Below are positions 38,265 through 47,747 of a stretch of 64,000 nucleotides of DNA, piece after piece. Where the stretch lies: NCBI GenBank assembly GCA_013368375.1, contig JAACJP010000064.1, positions 1 to 64,000 on the forward strand. The letters run 5' to 3'. Origin of the DNA: Tricholomella constricta (lineage: Eukaryota > Basidiomycota > Agaricomycetes > Agaricales > Lyophyllaceae). The notes beneath the pieces were generated by a model. That model was not told the DNA's origin, made no database searches, and worked only from the letters and a program-made list of their open reading frames with translations. Numbering within the stretch: the stretch's first letter is position 1; each line of letters begins with the position of its first letter. Position numbers and translations under genes: made by a program.

Positions 38265-39479
38265 ATGTCCGAATTTGGTGACATGTCGCAGCGACCGTTC
38301 TCTCCCTTCCTCACGACGGAGGAGCGGTTGGCGAATATGGAAGCCACAATTTCGGCTCTCTCTGCCTCCAATACCTCCAACTCGGCCTCTATGGACCGCC
38401 TCTCCGCTCTTTTCGAAAAATTCATGTCGGGGACACCCCCCAATCCCACCCCCGCTGCTCCCGAAGCAGACACGACCCCCCCGCCGCCTGAGACGACCAC
38501 CCTGCTGCCAGGCTCTCCGCGATCGGGATCGCACCACCTCCGACCGTCGCCCCCTCCCATTTACGACGGCGCCCGATCGGGCGGTCGCGCGTTCTTGAAC
38601 GCCTGCAAGCTCTACTTCTCCTTGTGCGGGGGAAGTTTCGCCGACGACCACGCCCGAATAGTATGGGTGCTGTCGTACATGCAGCACGGGCGAGCCGCCG
38701 ACTTCGTCAGTCGGGTGTTCCAGTTCGGAACCGCCAAGGACGTCTTTCCCGCCTGGAAGGACTTCGAAGACACCTTCCGTGGCGAGTTCTTCCTCTTCGA
38801 CGAGGTCGCCGATGCCGCGCTCATCCTGGAGTCGACGGCGTACTTCCAGAACGGTCGATCGATCGACGAGTACATCGACTCGTTCCGATCCCTGTGGGTC
38901 AAGGCGGGCTACCCAGATGGGCGTCACCTGGTCCTCAAATTCCGTCGGGGAATGGACCCGAAGCTCTCGAGGCGACTCGGAAGCATCACCACGGGTCGCC
39001 CGCACGATGAGAAGATTGAGGAGTGGCTGAGGATCGCTCGTTCTCAAGACTTCATCATGAGGTCGGAGGACGACTTCCACCGTCGGATGGTCCCGACAAA
39101 GGCGCCCGACAGCCGCCCGCCCACCACCGCAGCTGCACGATGGGCGTTCGCTACTGCCCCCGCTCCCGCTCCCGCTCCCGCTCCCGCTCCCCCCCGCGCT
39201 CCTGCCGCACCAGCCCCCAGGCCGATCCCCCAGGGCATCCCAATGGACGTAGATCGGATGCGCGATCGAGTCGCGCCTGCCGACGACCACTGTTTTCGGT
39301 GCAAGAAAAAGGGTCACTACTCTCGTGACTGCCCTTTGCGCTGGGACGTGCGCCACATGCTCGATGATGAGCTGGAGGCGCTTATCATGGAACGTCTAGC
39401 TCGCAAGGACGCAGTCCCCGCCGACCCGACTCCATCGTCGGCCGACGCGACCGCCTCCGACGCCGAGGAGGGTTTTTAA
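38265..39479 (+). CDS. gag: Gag of chromovirus P (404 aa)
   Basis: ATG at 38265. An N-terminal coiled-coil stretch (ATISALSASNTSN), a Pro-rich linker, a Gag core (YFSLCGGSFADDHARI, GEFFLFDEVADAAL) and the knuckle CFRCKKKGHYSRDC. It ends EEGF-stop at the frameshift heptamer. Confidence 0.95.
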   Translation: MSEFGDMSQRPFSPFLTTEERLANMEATISALSASNTSNSASMDRLSALFEKFMSGTPPNPTPAAPEADTTPPPPETTTLLPGSPRSGSHHLRPSPPPIYDGARSGGRAFLNACKLYFSLCGGSFADDHARIVWVLSYMQHGRAADFVSRVFQFGTAKDVFPAWKDFEDTFRGEFFLFDEVADAALILESTAYFQNGRSIDEYIDSFRSLWVKAGYPDGRHLVLKFRRGMDPKLSRRLGSITTGRPHDEKIEEWLRIARSQDFIMRSEDDFHRRMVPTKAPDSRPPTTAAARWAFATAPAPAPAPAPAPPRAPAAPAPRPIPQGIPMDVDRMRDRVAPADDHCFRCKKKGHYSRDCPLRWDVRHMLDDELEALIMERLARKDAVPADPTPSSADATASDAEEGF

Positions 39480-39512
39480 TTACACAACGGGTGGAACGTA
39501 CGCCCCCGTTGT
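39470..39512 (+). promoter_or_regulatory. -1 ribosomal frameshift signal of chromovirus P
   Basis: Heptamer GGGTTTT (39470-39476), read G GGT TTT in the Gag frame, lies immediately before the TAA stop. After 7 nt comes a perfect 8-bp stem: ACAACGGG (39484-39491) and CCCGTTGT (39505-39512). Pol is in the -1 frame and is open from this point. Confidence 0.82.
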
Positions 39513-42500
39513 CTAGTCGTAATCGGTTCGCTCCTTTATCCGTAGAATATGCCAATACACCTAATATTGCTGCTATTCCGACGAGTGAACCGACCGACAA
39601 AGACGTACAAAACCCCTCCGACCCGACGACACCAATCGCAGTCGCAAAGCCGATCGCCCCGTCGCGTCGTGGCCTACCCCGCTGGGAAAAGCGACTCCCT
39701 AGTCGCTTCATCGCCGCTGCCTCCCCCTGCCCCAGATCCCTGTGGCTCAACGTCGAACTGGAGACCACCGACACCCAGGAGTCGCATGCCGTCACTGCCC
39801 TAGTGGACAGCGGAGCGACTGGCAGTTTTCTCAATGTTGCTTTTGTCGAGAAACACAAGCTCACAACCAAGGTGCTTAGTCGGCCATCCCCGGTTTACAA
39901 TGTGGACGGCACTCTCAACGAAGGCGGTTCGGTCTCTTGCATCGTAGAAGCTGTCTTGCGATACAACGGTCATACCGAACGAGCCGTCTTCGGGGTCACC
40001 CAGTTAGGCAAGCAAGACATGATCCTCGGGTTCAACTGGCTTAAAAACCATAACCCCGAGATCGACTGGGAGACCAAGGAGGTGAAGATGAGTCGCTGTC
40101 CGACGCAGTGCGGCACCTGCAAGGACGAGGTCAAAGCCGATCGGCGCGCACGCACCAAAGTGCGCGCAGCGATCCGCGCCTGTCGAGCCGACGGTATACC
40201 GATGACTGAGCCCGACCTGCGAGCCCCGACCAACCCGTATGTTGAGGACGACTCTGATGAGGAGGAGTTCCTCCCCTACACCCCGGTCCTGGAGGAACCT
40301 GACCCAGAGTCTGACGACTTCCTGGTGGAAACCTTCCTGAGTGGCGATCGCATCTTCGCGACCGCGATCCATCCGACTCCGACCGCCGAACATATTCGGG
40401 CCAGCCAAACGACATCGCAGCGACTTGCGGAAGCGCACGCTGCTAACTCCGTGCCCAGAACTTTCCGCGACGCAGTACCGACCCACCTCCACGACTTTGA
40501 AGATGTCTTCTCCAAAGTCGCATTCGATGAGCTTCCAGAGCGCAAGCAATGGGACCATGCTATCGAACTGGAGCCGGGCGCGTCGCCGACGGGCACGAAG
40601 GTCTACCCGCTCTCACCGGCAGAACAGGTCGAACTCGACGCGTTCCTCAAGGAGAACCTCGAGACAGGTCGCATCCGACCGTCCAAGTCGCCCATGGCGT
40701 CGCCGGTCTTCTTCATCAAGAAGAAGGACGGGTCGCTCCGACTGGTTCAGGACTATCGGACGCTCAATGCGCTCACGGTGAAGAACCGATACCCGCTGCC
40801 CCTCATTAGCGAACTGGTGAATAACCTTCGCGGCGCGCGGTACTTCACCAAGTTGGACGTCCGATGGGGGTACAACAACGTGCGGATCAAGGAAGGCGAC
40901 GAGTGGAAGGCAGCGTTTCGGACGAATCGCGGCCTCTTCGAGCCGCTCGTCATGTTCTTCGGCCTCACGAACAGCCCCGCCACATTTCAGACCATGATGA
41001 ATGATATCTTCCGCGATCTGATCGCTGAAGGTGTTGTTTGCGTGTACCTCGATGACATCTTGATTTATACAAAGACGCTAGAGGAACACCATCGGGTCAC
41101 GCGACTGGTACTGGACCGACTCCGCGAACATCAGCTGTTCTTAAAGCCCGAGAAATGCGAATTTGAGCAGACTAAGATCGAGTATCTCGGGCTGATCATC
41201 TCGCAAGGGCAAGCGGAAATGGATCCGGTTAAAGTCGCTGGAGTGTTGGAATGGCCGGCGCCGAAGAACAAGAAGGAGGTGCAAGCGTTCCTAGGCTTCA
41301 CCAATTTCTACCGACGGTTCATCCAGGACTTCTCGCACCACGCCCGACCCCTGTTCGATCTGACAGGCAAGGACGTCGCCTGGCGATGGGGAGAGTCGGA
41401 GCAGTCGGCCTTTGCCCTTCTGAAGTCTGCGATCACATCGGGGCCAGTCCTCATGTTCCCCGACGACGATCGACCGTACCGCATCGAAGCCGACTCGTCC
41501 GACTTCGCAACGGGCGCAGTCCTGTCGCAAGAGTCGCCGTCCGATGGCAAGTGGCACCCGGTCGCGTTCTACTCGAAGAGCTTGAACGCCGTCGAGCGGA
41601 ACTACGAGATCCATGACAAAGAGATGCTGGCGATCATCCGGTCTCTGGAGGAATGGCGACACTTCGTAGAAGGCGCAAAGCACAAGGTGGAGATCTGGAC
41701 CGACCACAAGAACCTCGAGTACTTCCTCACCGCGAAGAAACTCAATCGGCGTCAAGCCCGATGGTCGCTTTACCTCGCTAACTTCGACTTCGCCCTCCAC
41801 CACCGTCCTGGCCGTAGCATGGGCAAACCCGACGCGTTATCGCGTCGCCCCGGCCATGGCGACGGAAGCGCCGACAACGCCAACATTGTGCTGCTCAAAC
41901 CAGAATTCTTCGCCGTTCGTGCAACTGAAGGCCTTGCACTGGTCGGAGAGGAGGATGATGTGCTGAAAGCGATCCGCAAGGGCAATCGTGATGGGGCTCA
42001 GGAGGATGCGGTCGCGAAAGCGGCGCAACTGGTCAAAGCATCCAAGATCGCCGGCCGCTCCCTTCGCTTTGGCGAGTGGGGAGAGGAAGGCGGTCTGCTC
42101 ACGTTCCGTGGACGGATCTATGTCCCGAACGTCCCAGACCTTCGCCGACGCATTGTGGAGCAGCACCACGACTCCAAGGTCGCCGGTCACCCCGGTCGCT
42201 GGAAGACGCTCGAACTGGTGTCGCGCAACTACTGGTGGCCCCAGATGTCGCGCTTCATCGGTTCGTACACCAGCACCTGTGACATGTGTCTGCGCACGAA
42301 ACCTCGCCGCCAACTCCCCGTCGGACAGCTGCAGCCGCTTCCCATCCCCGAAGGCCGATGGAATGTCGTATCGGTCGACTTCATCACCGAACTTCCAGAG
42401 TCCAACGGCCACGACGCGATCATGAATGTCGTGGATTCAGTTGGAAAGCGCGCGCACTTCATCGCGTCGCACACGACTTGTTCGGCCCTGGGAGCTGCGA

Positions 42501-43510
42501 ACCTCTACCGTCGCCATGTCTGGAAGCTGCACGGTCTCCCCGACGCATTCGTCTCCGATCGAGGTCCACAGTTCGTCGCCGAGTTCACGCGCGAACTGTA
42601 CAGACTCCTGGGTATCAAGCTGTCGGCCTCGACGGCGTACCACCCACAGACCGACGGACAGACAGAGCGTGTCAACCAGGAACTGGAACAGTTCTTGCGA
42701 GTCTTCTGCAATGAGCGCCAGAACGATTGGGAGGACCTCCTGCCCGACGCCGAATTCAGTTACAACAACCATGTACATTCGGCGACGCAGCAGACCCCCT
42801 TCCTGCTTGACACTGGTCGGCATCCGCGCATGGGCTTTGAGCCGCGTCGGGGCGCTTCCAAGAACGAGTCAGCAGACGAGTTCGTGGAGCGCATGAAGGA
42901 AGCACAGGAGGAAGCCAAGGCAGCGCTTTCAAAGGCCAAAGACGACATGGAGCGGTATTACAACCAGCGGCACGCCCCAACGCCCGACTACCAGCCTGGC
43001 GACAAGGTATACTTGGACGCGACCGACATTTCTACGACCCGACCGTCTAAGAAGTTGTCGCATCGCTACCTTGGCCCTTTCGTCGTGCAAAGGCGAGTCG
43101 GCCCGCTGGCATACCGCCTCCTGCTGCCTCAGTCCATGAAGCGCATCCACCCAGTCTTCCACGTCGTGAAGCTCATCCCCGCCATTGCTGATCCGATCGA
43201 AGGTCGTCGATCCGATCCCCCTCCGCCCCCCGACATAATCGACGACGAACCCCATTACGAAGTTGAAAAGATCCTCGATAGCCGAACCTTCCGCAAAAAA
43301 CTACAGTACAAGGTCCTGTGGAAGGGCTATGGTTACGAAGAAGCTTCTTGGGAACCTCGCGAAAATGTCGCCGCCCCCGATCTGGTACGCAAATTTCACC
43401 GCGACAACCCCGACGCCCCACGCCACATTCGTGGCATCTTCACTCTATCCCCCGCCATCTTCGCCACCGTCACCCCGCACCGAGTCGTTGCGATTCAAAA
43501 GGGGGGGTGA
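39476..43510 (+). CDS. pol: Pol of chromovirus P (protease, RT, RNase H, integrase, chromodomain)
   Basis: About 1,340 residues. Protease ALVDSGATGSFL; RT with FIKKKDGSLRLVQDYRTLN, FGLTNSPATFQ and YLDDILIY; RNase H with EADSSDFATGAVL and EIWTDHKNLEY; integrase HHCC (H...H...CDMC) and DDE core (DFITELPES, VSDRGPQFV, TDGQTERVN); C-terminal chromodomain (YEVEKILDSR...VLWKGYGYEEASWEP). All catalytic motifs are present, so this copy may be autonomous. It differs from M at few positions (for example RRPGHGD here and RRPDHGD in M). Confidence 0.96.
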   Translation, partial: LITQRVERTPPLSSRNRFAPLSVEYANTPNIAAIPTSEPTDKDVQNPSDPTTPIAVAKPIAPSRRGLPRWEKRLPSRFIAAASPCPRSLWLNVELETTDTQESHAVTALVDSGATGSFLNVAFVEKHKLTTKVLSRPSPVYNVDGTLNEGGSVSCIVEAVLRYNGHTERAVFGVTQLGKQDMILGFNWLKNHNPEIDWETKEVKMSRCPTQCGTCKDEVKADRRARTKVRAAIRACRADGIPMTEPDLRAPTNPYVEDDSDEEEFLPYTPVLEEPDPESDDFLVETFLSGDRIFATAIHPTPTAEHIRASQTTSQRLAEAHAANSVPRTFRDAVPTHLHDFEDVFSKVAFDELPERKQWDHAIELEPGASPTGTKVYPLSPAEQVELDAFLKENLETGRIRPSKSPMASPVFFIKKKDGSLRLVQDYRTLNALTVKNRYPLPLISELVNNLRGARYFTKLDVRWGYNNVRIKEGDEWKAAFRTNRGLFEPLVMFFGLTNSPATFQTMMNDIFRDLIAEGVVCVYLDDILIYTKTLEEHHRVTRLVLDRLREHQLFLKPEKCEFEQTKIEYLGLIISQGQAEMDPVKVAGVLEWPAPKNKKEVQAFLGFTNFYRRFIQDFSHHARPLFDLTGKDVAWRWGESEQSAFALLKSAITSGPVLMFPDDDRPYRIEADSSDFATGAVLSQESPSDGKWHPVAFYSKSLNAVERNYEIHDKEMLAIIRSLEEWRHFVEGAKHKVEIWTDHKNLEYFLTAKKLNRRQARWSLYLANFDFALHHRPGRSMGKPDALSRRPGHGDGSADNANIVLLKPEFFAVRATEGLALVGEEDDVLKAIRKGNRDGAQEDAVAKAAQLVKASKIAGRSLRFGEWGEEGGLLTFRGRIYVPNVPDLRRRIVEQHHDSKVAGHPGRWKTLELVSRNYWWPQMSRFIGSYTSTCDMCLRTKPRRQLPVGQLQPLPIPEGRWNVVSVDFITELPESNGHDAIMNVVDSVGKRAHFIASHTTCSALGAANLYRRHVWKLHGLPDAFVSDRGPQFVAEFTRELYRLLGIKLSASTAYHPQTDGQTERVNQELEQFLRVFCNERQNDWEDLLPDAEFSYNNHVHSATQQTPFLLDTGRHPRMGFEPRRGASKNESADEFVERMKEAQEEAKAALSKAKDDMERYYNQRHAPTPDYQPGDKVYLDATDISTTRPSKKLSHRYLGPFVVQRRVGPLAYRLLLPQSMKRIHPVFHVVKLIPAIADPIEGRRSDPPPPPDIIDDEPHYEVEKILDSRTFRKKLQYKVLWKGYGYEEASWEPRENVAAPDLVRKFHRDNPDAPRHIRGIFTLSPAIFATVTPHRVVAIQKGG

Positions 43511-44007
43511 TGTTAGGGGAACACCTGTTTGGTGATCACGTGACCATCCGATTCCTCGGACGAGCACGTGACCGACGGCTCCCCAGATGATCGCGATCCC
43601 GACCCCGACGCTCCGCCCCAAGCATCGGTGTACATACTTATAACTTCCTGTCGTTACTTCCCCTTCCAGCGCGCGCCCGATCCCGATTCCCGACATCCCG
43701 ACGTCGGTCACCCGACCTCGTGCGCCTGCACCCTGAGCCACGAGGATCGGACAGCGTCGGGAACGTGTACATACACGCGCCGCTGCCCATCCGTTATCAT
43801 TTACGTACCATACACCCCAGAGAGCCGGCCCTCAAGTAGTTACTCGTATATAGTCATCCTCCTGACATGGGGGAATCCTTTACTCTATTCTCATTGGATT
43901 CCCCTCTGCCAGGTAGGTCTACTTACGTTCTCTCTAATCGTACATAATATAACATTGGATTCCCCTCTGCCAGCACGACTAAGCTCTGCGCTGAGGTCGC
44001 CCTAACA
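43511..44007 (+). repeat. 3' LTR of chromovirus P
   Basis: Same 497-bp family, preceded by the purine tract AAAAGGGGGGGTGA. Followed by GTAAG. Confidence 0.93.
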
Positions 44008-44012
44008 GTAAG

Positions 44013-45119
44013 CTCCGCCAGCGCCTGATCTAAACTTATGTTGCCACCAGTGAGCAACTTTAGAACCGGGAGGGCTCGCGCAATATGCGACTGCTTCCGC
44101 AACTGCGTGATCTCGGCTGGTGCTCTGTGGAACCTGGGCCACAAGGCTCCCTTCAAAATCAAGTTGGTCAGATGTTCAAGAAACTCAAGGAACTGGGAGA
44201 CACTTACCGCTCTATCATAAAGGCTTGTAAGGCCAAGCACATTGCGGTGGAGGCGTCAACCTCAGCAGGTCTCACGGTACGGTGGGAAAGGCAGGATATG
44301 GTAAGATAGTCTATCATAGTACATTGCGATGTATCTATAGCTCTGAATGTCGCACGGACCACGCCTCGTGGAGGCCATGATGCACGGCTGCATGTGCCCA
44401 ACTCCCAAATAGCGACGTCCTCGTCGCGATCCGAACACGAACCTAAGCCCGGAAACCAAACACACAACCCTAAATCACCCCAGCTGTACCTAGGCGCGAT
44501 GGGAAACCGTGAAACGTCTCCAGGCGTGATGCGATGCTGAATGCGCGCTGTATCTGTCCTAATGCGGAAGTGTCGCCAGTGTCTGCATATGCCCCACCCC
44601 CACATCGCGACGTCCTCGTCGCGGCCCTCGAACCCATCACCTTTTGCTACCCTCCAGCACCGAGAAAACCGGGTAAAAACAGTTGCAGGTGTCGGAAACA
44701 GAAAAAGCACTTTAAAAAGCACCGCAAGGGTGCTGGTGCATGGAGAGTGTTGATTGGATTAGGAAAGGAGAGCCGGTGTTGGAAGTCGCAGATGGGGGGT
44801 GTTGTTATTGGCGGTGGTAGGTAGACTGATGATCATGCTTCGTTTACCGGAAGCGGACGGCGATCCAGACAGACAGTTGCGGGTACGAATGCCACTGTCG
44901 TCACCAAATGGAGGCGTCAACCTCAGCAGGTCTCACGGTACGGTGGGAAAGGCAGGATATGGTAAGATAGTCTATCATAGTACATTGCGATGTATTTATA
45001 GCTCTGAATGTCGCACGGACCACGCCTCGTGAAGGCCATGATGCACGGCTGCAGCGGTACCGGATACATTCCCAGAGCTCTGCATCGATATTGTGGAGTG
45101 CAGTGATGAGGGCGTCCAT
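44013..45119 (-). pseudogene. Gene X of element 2A, 5' part, split by a small LTR element
   Basis: Starts ATG at 45119 (MDALITALHNIDAELWECIRYR). It is interrupted by the small element, continues NVLGLTSLYDRA from 44243, then an intron of about 55 bp, then LWPRFHRAPAEITQLRKQSHIARALPVLKLL up to the P insertion. Removing the small element and one GCGG restores the frame exactly as in 2B (CIRYRNALGLTALYDRA). Confidence 0.75.
44248..45053 (-). mobile_element. Small non-autonomous LTR element (TRIM-like) in gene X of 2A
   Basis: 806 bp: two 145-bp direct repeats (44248-44392 and 44909-45053, a few differences) around 516 non-coding bases, with a 4-bp duplication GCGG. On the minus strand the LTR is TGCAGCC...CCTCCA, followed after two bases by primer site TGGTGACGACAG, and the 3' LTR is preceded by GGGAGTTGGGCACA. 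The same primer type, the same GGGCACA/TG junction and a 4-bp duplication are found in gypsy A and B, so these elements probably mobilise it. Confidence 0.8.
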
Positions 45120-45320
45120 TCTTGATATGGGATGAAGCGTCGATTGATGGAAGGAGCGGTGCGTAAACGGATCACTTGCAAAAGTGTGTGGCGGGAGGTG
45201 AAAATTTGCTTCAACATGTGTCATGTGCCCGGGAAGTCTGCTTCTTTTTCCCATCACATGACCGGGATCTCTCAACCTTACCGGATGGATCAGATATCCA
45301 GCCTCTCACTATCAATCACC

Positions 45321-45927
45321 ATGTCCCCTTCTACAAAGCAATACCGGAAACAGCGAGAGGCCCAATCCAAGCCTCAATCTTCCTCGTCGAAACCCACATC
45401 ACGAGTCTCTCGGCCGTCTTCCCGGGCTCTGCCTCCCGGATTTACTCCGTTCACCACCCCGGATGGCACCTATATCATCCCGAACCACCTTGTGCCTGCC
45501 ACGAGGCTGCAATTATTGGCAGATTTTTTTAAAGAAAATCCCCCACAGGATGAAAGCACAGATGTAAGTGAGCAGCTTAGATGGTTTCCTGTAATATCCT
45601 CATCATTATGCCCAGGCTATTCAATATAGCGGATCCGAACTCTATCCGCTCGGTGCCACAAACGTTGAATCCGAACCCGATCCCGTAGGTCATTCTGCTA
45701 TTCCGTAGCTTATCCGCTCAATCCCGCGCCCGCAGCCGCTGACCGAGCAAGAAATCCTGGCTATGCATGGGGAGGTCCTGGCGGTGATGGATCAGCAGGA
45801 CATTTCCTACTCTGCTGCGTCCCTGCAGCTTTACTATGCTGCTGTTGCCAGGTTGGAGAGTGACAGTGCCGCCGAGACAGCATTCGGCAATATGCTCAAC
45901 CGGTTGAATCCTGCCACACATAAGTAG
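45321..45927 (+). CDS. Gene Y of element 2A
   Basis: Exons 45321-45563, 45616-45684, 45736-45927, with introns of 52 and 51 bp in phase 0; 167 residues. Starts MSPSTKQYRKQREAQ, with RLQLLADFFKENPPQ before the first intron. Exon 3 starts PLTEQEILAMHGEV and ends LNRLNPATHK. Closely similar to Y of 2B, distantly similar to Y of element 1. Diverges from X, about 200 bp apart. Confidence 0.72.
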
Positions 45928-46019
45928 ACCTACCGTTGTATGATTTGAGATGATTGCAATGCATTGAGATATTCCTATGAGCTGCATGAAGAAACAACGA
46001 AGCGGGGCTACCCCGGATT

Positions 46020-46545
46020 GGAGGAATAGCATCCGGATTGATCACACACCATCCGGTCCGGCGGCCGCATTGGTGCCAGCGTTCCGGATTGGTATATAAG
46101 CGGTTCCGGATTAAATATATACCATCCGGTCAGGCAACCGGATTGGTGCCAGCGTTCCGGATTGGTATATAAGTGGTTCCGGATTAAATATATACCATCC
46201 GGTCAGGCAACCGGATTGATGCCAGCGTTCCGGATTGGTATATTGCCTGTCCGGGTAGTCAAATTCGTGCATCCGTATACTGTCCCGGACTGCAGGAAGC
46301 GGTTCCGGATTAAATATATACCATCCGGTCAGGCAACCGGATTGGTACCAGCGTTTCGGATTGGTATAGTGCCTGTCCGGGTAGTCAAATTTGTGCACTC
46401 CGGACTGGTATATTGCCTGTCCGGGTAGTCACATTCGTGCATCCGTATGCTGTCCCGGGCTGCAGGAAGCGGTTCCGGATTAAATATATACCATCCGGTC
46501 AGCATTCCGGTATATTGCCTGTCCGGATACACTCTGGCAGCGTAG
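46020..46545. repeat. CCGG-rich tandem repeats of 2A
   Basis: Imperfect units of about 70 bp containing GGTTCCGGATTAAATATATACC, then ATCCGGTCAGGCAACCGG. TCCGGA occurs about ten times. They lie between Y and the terminal repeat, as the longer repeats in 2B do. Short open frames here are repeat artefacts. Confidence 0.8.
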
Positions 46546-46558
46546 CGAGCCCGCTGCT

Positions 46559-46721
46559 GTGGTAACGTACCTTACAGTGTATGAAGTCCGCTGCTCCGTC
46601 AACAACAACACACTGTATAGGCGTCCGCTACGACACAGAGGACCCGCTCGATGCGTCAACTACGGTACACTGTATAGGCCCGCTAGAGCGTCGGTCACAT
46701 TACAGTGTTGTGTATGTATGT
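46559..46721 (+). repeat. Right terminal repeat of element 2A
   Basis: Directly repeated at 52227-52389: TACACTGTATA motifs, GCGTCCGCTACGACACAGAG, GAGCGTCGGTCACATTACAG, ending TGTGTATGTATGT. Both ends resemble the right end of element 1, which also ends TGTATGT. The inverted left terminus of this family is not in the window. Confidence 0.75.
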
Positions 46722-47535
46722 GGGGCCTACGCCGACGCCTGAACCCGGCCCTGCACCCAAGCCTGCCAGGCCCAAACCGAGGCCCAAACGAAGGGCCGAA
46801 CCTGCGCCCGAACAGGAGTCACAACCCGAGCCTCAACTTGAACAGGAAGCTGAACCAGGGTCCGAGTCCGGGTCCGAACCCGCGCCCCCCAAATCAACCC
46901 GCAAACAGCAGAGGAATACCTTACCAGAGCCCGAGTCCGGATCCGAGTCCGAACCCGCACTTCCTAAGCCAACCCGTATCAGACGCAAACAGCAGAGGAA
47001 TACCGTACCAGAGCCCGAGTCCGGGTCCAAGTCCAAACCCGCACCTCCTAAGCCAACCCGTATCAGCCGCAAAGAGCAGAGGAATACCTTACAGGAGCCC
47101 GTGTCCGGGTCCGAATCCGAGTCGGCAGCACAACGTAAGACCCCTGGAAACGAAGACATCGATGGATTACCCGCTAGTCCGGACACATCCATTGCAAGAG
47201 CGCGCATCACCCGGAAACGACAAGGGAACCCCCCAAACTCAAACCGACCGGTAAAGAAGGCTCCGCCAATCACAGAGCAGCGCGAGCAATCCGAGCCCGG
47301 ATCGGAGCGGGAATCTGAGCCCCATTCCGAACAGGAGCCTGCCAAAACAACCCGTACCACCCATAAACGTCAAGGGGAAACCTTACCCACTACCCGACCA
47401 GTGAAGAAGCCATCCAAGGCCCAACCGGAGCCCGAGTGTCGTACAACTCGGAGTACCGTGCAGGATCCTGCACCGCGTACGCGCTCACAGAAAAGTCGGG
47501 ACCGGAAACCACTTGCAAAGGCACACAGGAAATGA
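46722..47535 (+). pseudogene. 3' fragment of gene Z of element 2B
   Basis: Open frame beginning right at the end of 2A, with no start of its own; any ATG lies in the 2A terminus. Low complexity: repeats of PEPESGSESEPAPPKPTR and RKQQRNTLPE alternate acidic and basic, then a basic tail (RSQKSRDRKPLAKAHRK). Position, strand and composition match the C-terminal part of Z in element 1 (Z+, X-, Y+). It suggests 2A inserted into, or recombined within, Z of 2B. Confidence 0.6.
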
Positions 47536-47747
47536 ATTGATAATTTGCTCTCACTTTGAAGTTACAATTATATGACATTTTGCACCAATAACAAACAACA
47601 GTGTTGCAAAAAAATGAGTCCGGATATGCAATATAAGTCGGTAACAAAAAAAGGAGTCCGGAAACAATGTTTCCGCAAAACAAGGAGTCCGGATGTACAG
47701 TATGAGTCCGTGATATAGTACATATGCTCACAAAATAAAGAACCTGC

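Larger units (their letters stand above)
37641..44007 (+). mobile_element. Ty3/gypsy chromovirus P, complete
   Basis: 6,367 bp with 497-bp LTRs at 37641-38137 and 43511-44007. These differ from each other at only about two positions noticed by eye (near 37702 and 37748). Gag and Pol are open. Flanks are GTCAC and GTAAG, the swapped partners of those of M. Inserted in gene X of element 2A. Confidence 0.95.
44013..46721 (-). mobile_element. Fragment 2A of a second KDZ-type element (right-hand end)
   Basis: Carries gene X (broken), gene Y, CCGG-rich repeats and a terminal sequence ending GTGTTGTGTATGTATGT at 46721, all repeated in the same order in 2B. Its left part is cut by chromovirus P and the inversion, and the remaining piece ends near 36530. 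No transposase is present in either 2A or 2B. Confidence 0.75.

Noticed and set aside
46559..47254. A 231-codon frame overlapping the Z fragment in another frame
   Set aside because: It arises from the same Pro/Ser/Glu-rich repeats. The other frame has the basic-acidic pattern and C-terminal tail shared with Z of element 1.
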